From: an uncultured Bacilli bacterium
GTDB taxonomy: Bacteria > Bacillota_I > Bacilli_A > RF39 > UBA660
Reading direction: 5' to 3'
DNA length: 64,000 nucleotides
Assembly (NCBI GenBank): GCA_934155645.1
Contig: CAKPHC010000005.1
Coordinates: 62,001 to 126,000, forward strand
The position numbers and the translations under genes are program-made. The notes beneath the pieces are model-generated. The model was not told the DNA's origin, did no database searches, and saw only the letters and a list, made by a program, of their open reading frames with translations. Of the stretch, positions 63,472 through 64,000 are shown piece after piece (positions within the stretch are counted from its first letter, which is position 1; every line of letters begins with the position of its first letter).

Positions 63472-64000
63472 ATGAATAAATATAAATTATTTTTAGAAAA
63501 TTGCAATGTCATAGAAAGATATTACAATTATTTGATTTCACTTACAAACAATCATAATTTTGTAGGTTCAACTAATGAGTGGATTATTGATAATTACTAT
63601 ATGGTTGCTGAAATAAAGGTTAATCTTAAAAAAAATCTAAAAGAAAATAAAAGATTAAAAGAAGTAATAAATCGTTCTGAGAACCAAGTTTATGATTTAT
63701 TAAACAAAGCATGTTACAGTAAAAACTTTAATATTAGTTATGAAGATGTACTTAATGAAATTAAAGAATATCAAAACGTTGAGGAAAACTATCTTACTTA
63801 CAATGAATTAGAAAGTATTCCGGTTGCTTTATCTTTTATAATCATTGATAGGCTAGCAACACTTTGTAAGACAAAAAAGGAAAGTCAAACTGAAAAACAA
63901 AAGATAAGAGAATTGGTTAAATCATTGGGTGATAAAATTCATAATGGTGAAGTAATTAACTTAAGTGATTACATAACCTTTGATAAAGAAATAGGTGAGC
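63472..64000 (+). CDS. NdvB-like (cyclic beta-1,2-glucan synthase family) protein, N-terminal part, cut by window edge
   Basis: 176 codons are seen and the frame is open to the edge. The start resembles the N-terminus of NdvB/GH94-type cyclic glucan synthases: GSTNEWIIDNYYMVAEIKVN matches the 'WLLDN...VEEQ' helix, and YLTYNELESIPVALSFIIID matches the 'LTIGELWAIPIMLRL' segment that precedes the membrane and catalytic regions. If right, the full protein would be very large (over 2,000 residues). The catalytic domains are not visible, so related non-synthase GH94/GH36-type proteins cannot be excluded. Confidence 0.6.
   Translation, partial: MNKYKLFLENCNVIERYYNYLISLTNNHNFVGSTNEWIIDNYYMVAEIKVNLKKNLKENKRLKEVINRSENQVYDLLNKACYSKNFNISYEDVLNEIKEYQNVEENYLTYNELESIPVALSFIIIDRLATLCKTKKESQTEKQKIRELVKSLGDKIHNGEVINLSDYITFDKEIGE

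Noticed and set aside
1..64000. tRNA, rRNA, CRISPR arrays or insertion sequences
   Set aside because: No cloverleaf-like sequence, rRNA segment, regularly spaced repeat or transposase frame was seen by eye in any gap. Most gaps are too short.

Overview
The window is about 64 kb of very AT-rich bacterial chromosome from a low-GC Firmicute (class Bacilli). Gene order and content suggest one of the small-genome, uncultured gut lineages near the Mollicutes (RF39-like); this placement is an inference. UGA is a normal stop here: clpC and the rsmC-like gene end in TGA, and prfB carries the UGA-dependent frameshift, so the code is not the Mycoplasma one. FtsE/FtsX, an EnvC-type hydrolase, DivIC and Lgt imply a cell with peptidoglycan and lipoproteins. 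I see no tRNA, rRNA, CRISPR array, insertion sequence or prophage.

The left end is the replication origin. dnaN (cut by the edge) and dnaA run leftward. rpmH-rnpA-yidC-khpB, mnmE-mnmG-rsmG and noc-parA-parB run rightward, as in Bacillus. DnaA-box-like sites flank dnaA. Almost everything to the right is on the plus strand, co-directional with replication.

From 11.8 to 15.4 kb lie a DUF951 protein, an AbgT transporter, ychF and a DUF975 membrane protein. From 15.5 to 21.2 kb lies the most distinctive region, a secreted and surface protein locus. It holds two pairs of a secreted beta-rich protein plus a membrane-anchored partner, then a dockerin-bearing secreted protein, then a 720-residue membrane protein with two cohesin-like modules and four cadherin-like beta-sandwich repeats. 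It looks like a small self-contained cohesin/dockerin surface system. The 333-base gap before it holds an unexplained open antisense frame and possible RNA structure.

From 22 to 48 kb is housekeeping in compact operons: rpsF-ssb-rpsR, divIC, tilS-ftsH, dusB-RDD-lysS, a YfcC-like carrier, clpC, prfB with its programmed frameshift, two YitT genes, ftsE-ftsX-envC-like, uvrB-radical SAM, yqeG-uvrA-yvlD-lgt-trxB. From 48 to 61.3 kb is the transcription/translation block secE-nusG-(unknown)-rplK-rplA-rplJ-rplL-(unknown)-rsmC-like-rpoB-rpoC. It has recognisable ribosomal-protein leaders and an attenuator-like hairpin ahead of the rsmC-like/rpoBC segment. The RpoB rifampicin pocket has Asn where most bacteria have His526.

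The right end holds a 43-residue prepilin-like peptide, mscL, a DUF308-type membrane protein fused to a permuted papain-like domain, and the start of a large NdvB-like (cyclic beta-1,2-glucan synthase family) protein cut by the window edge.
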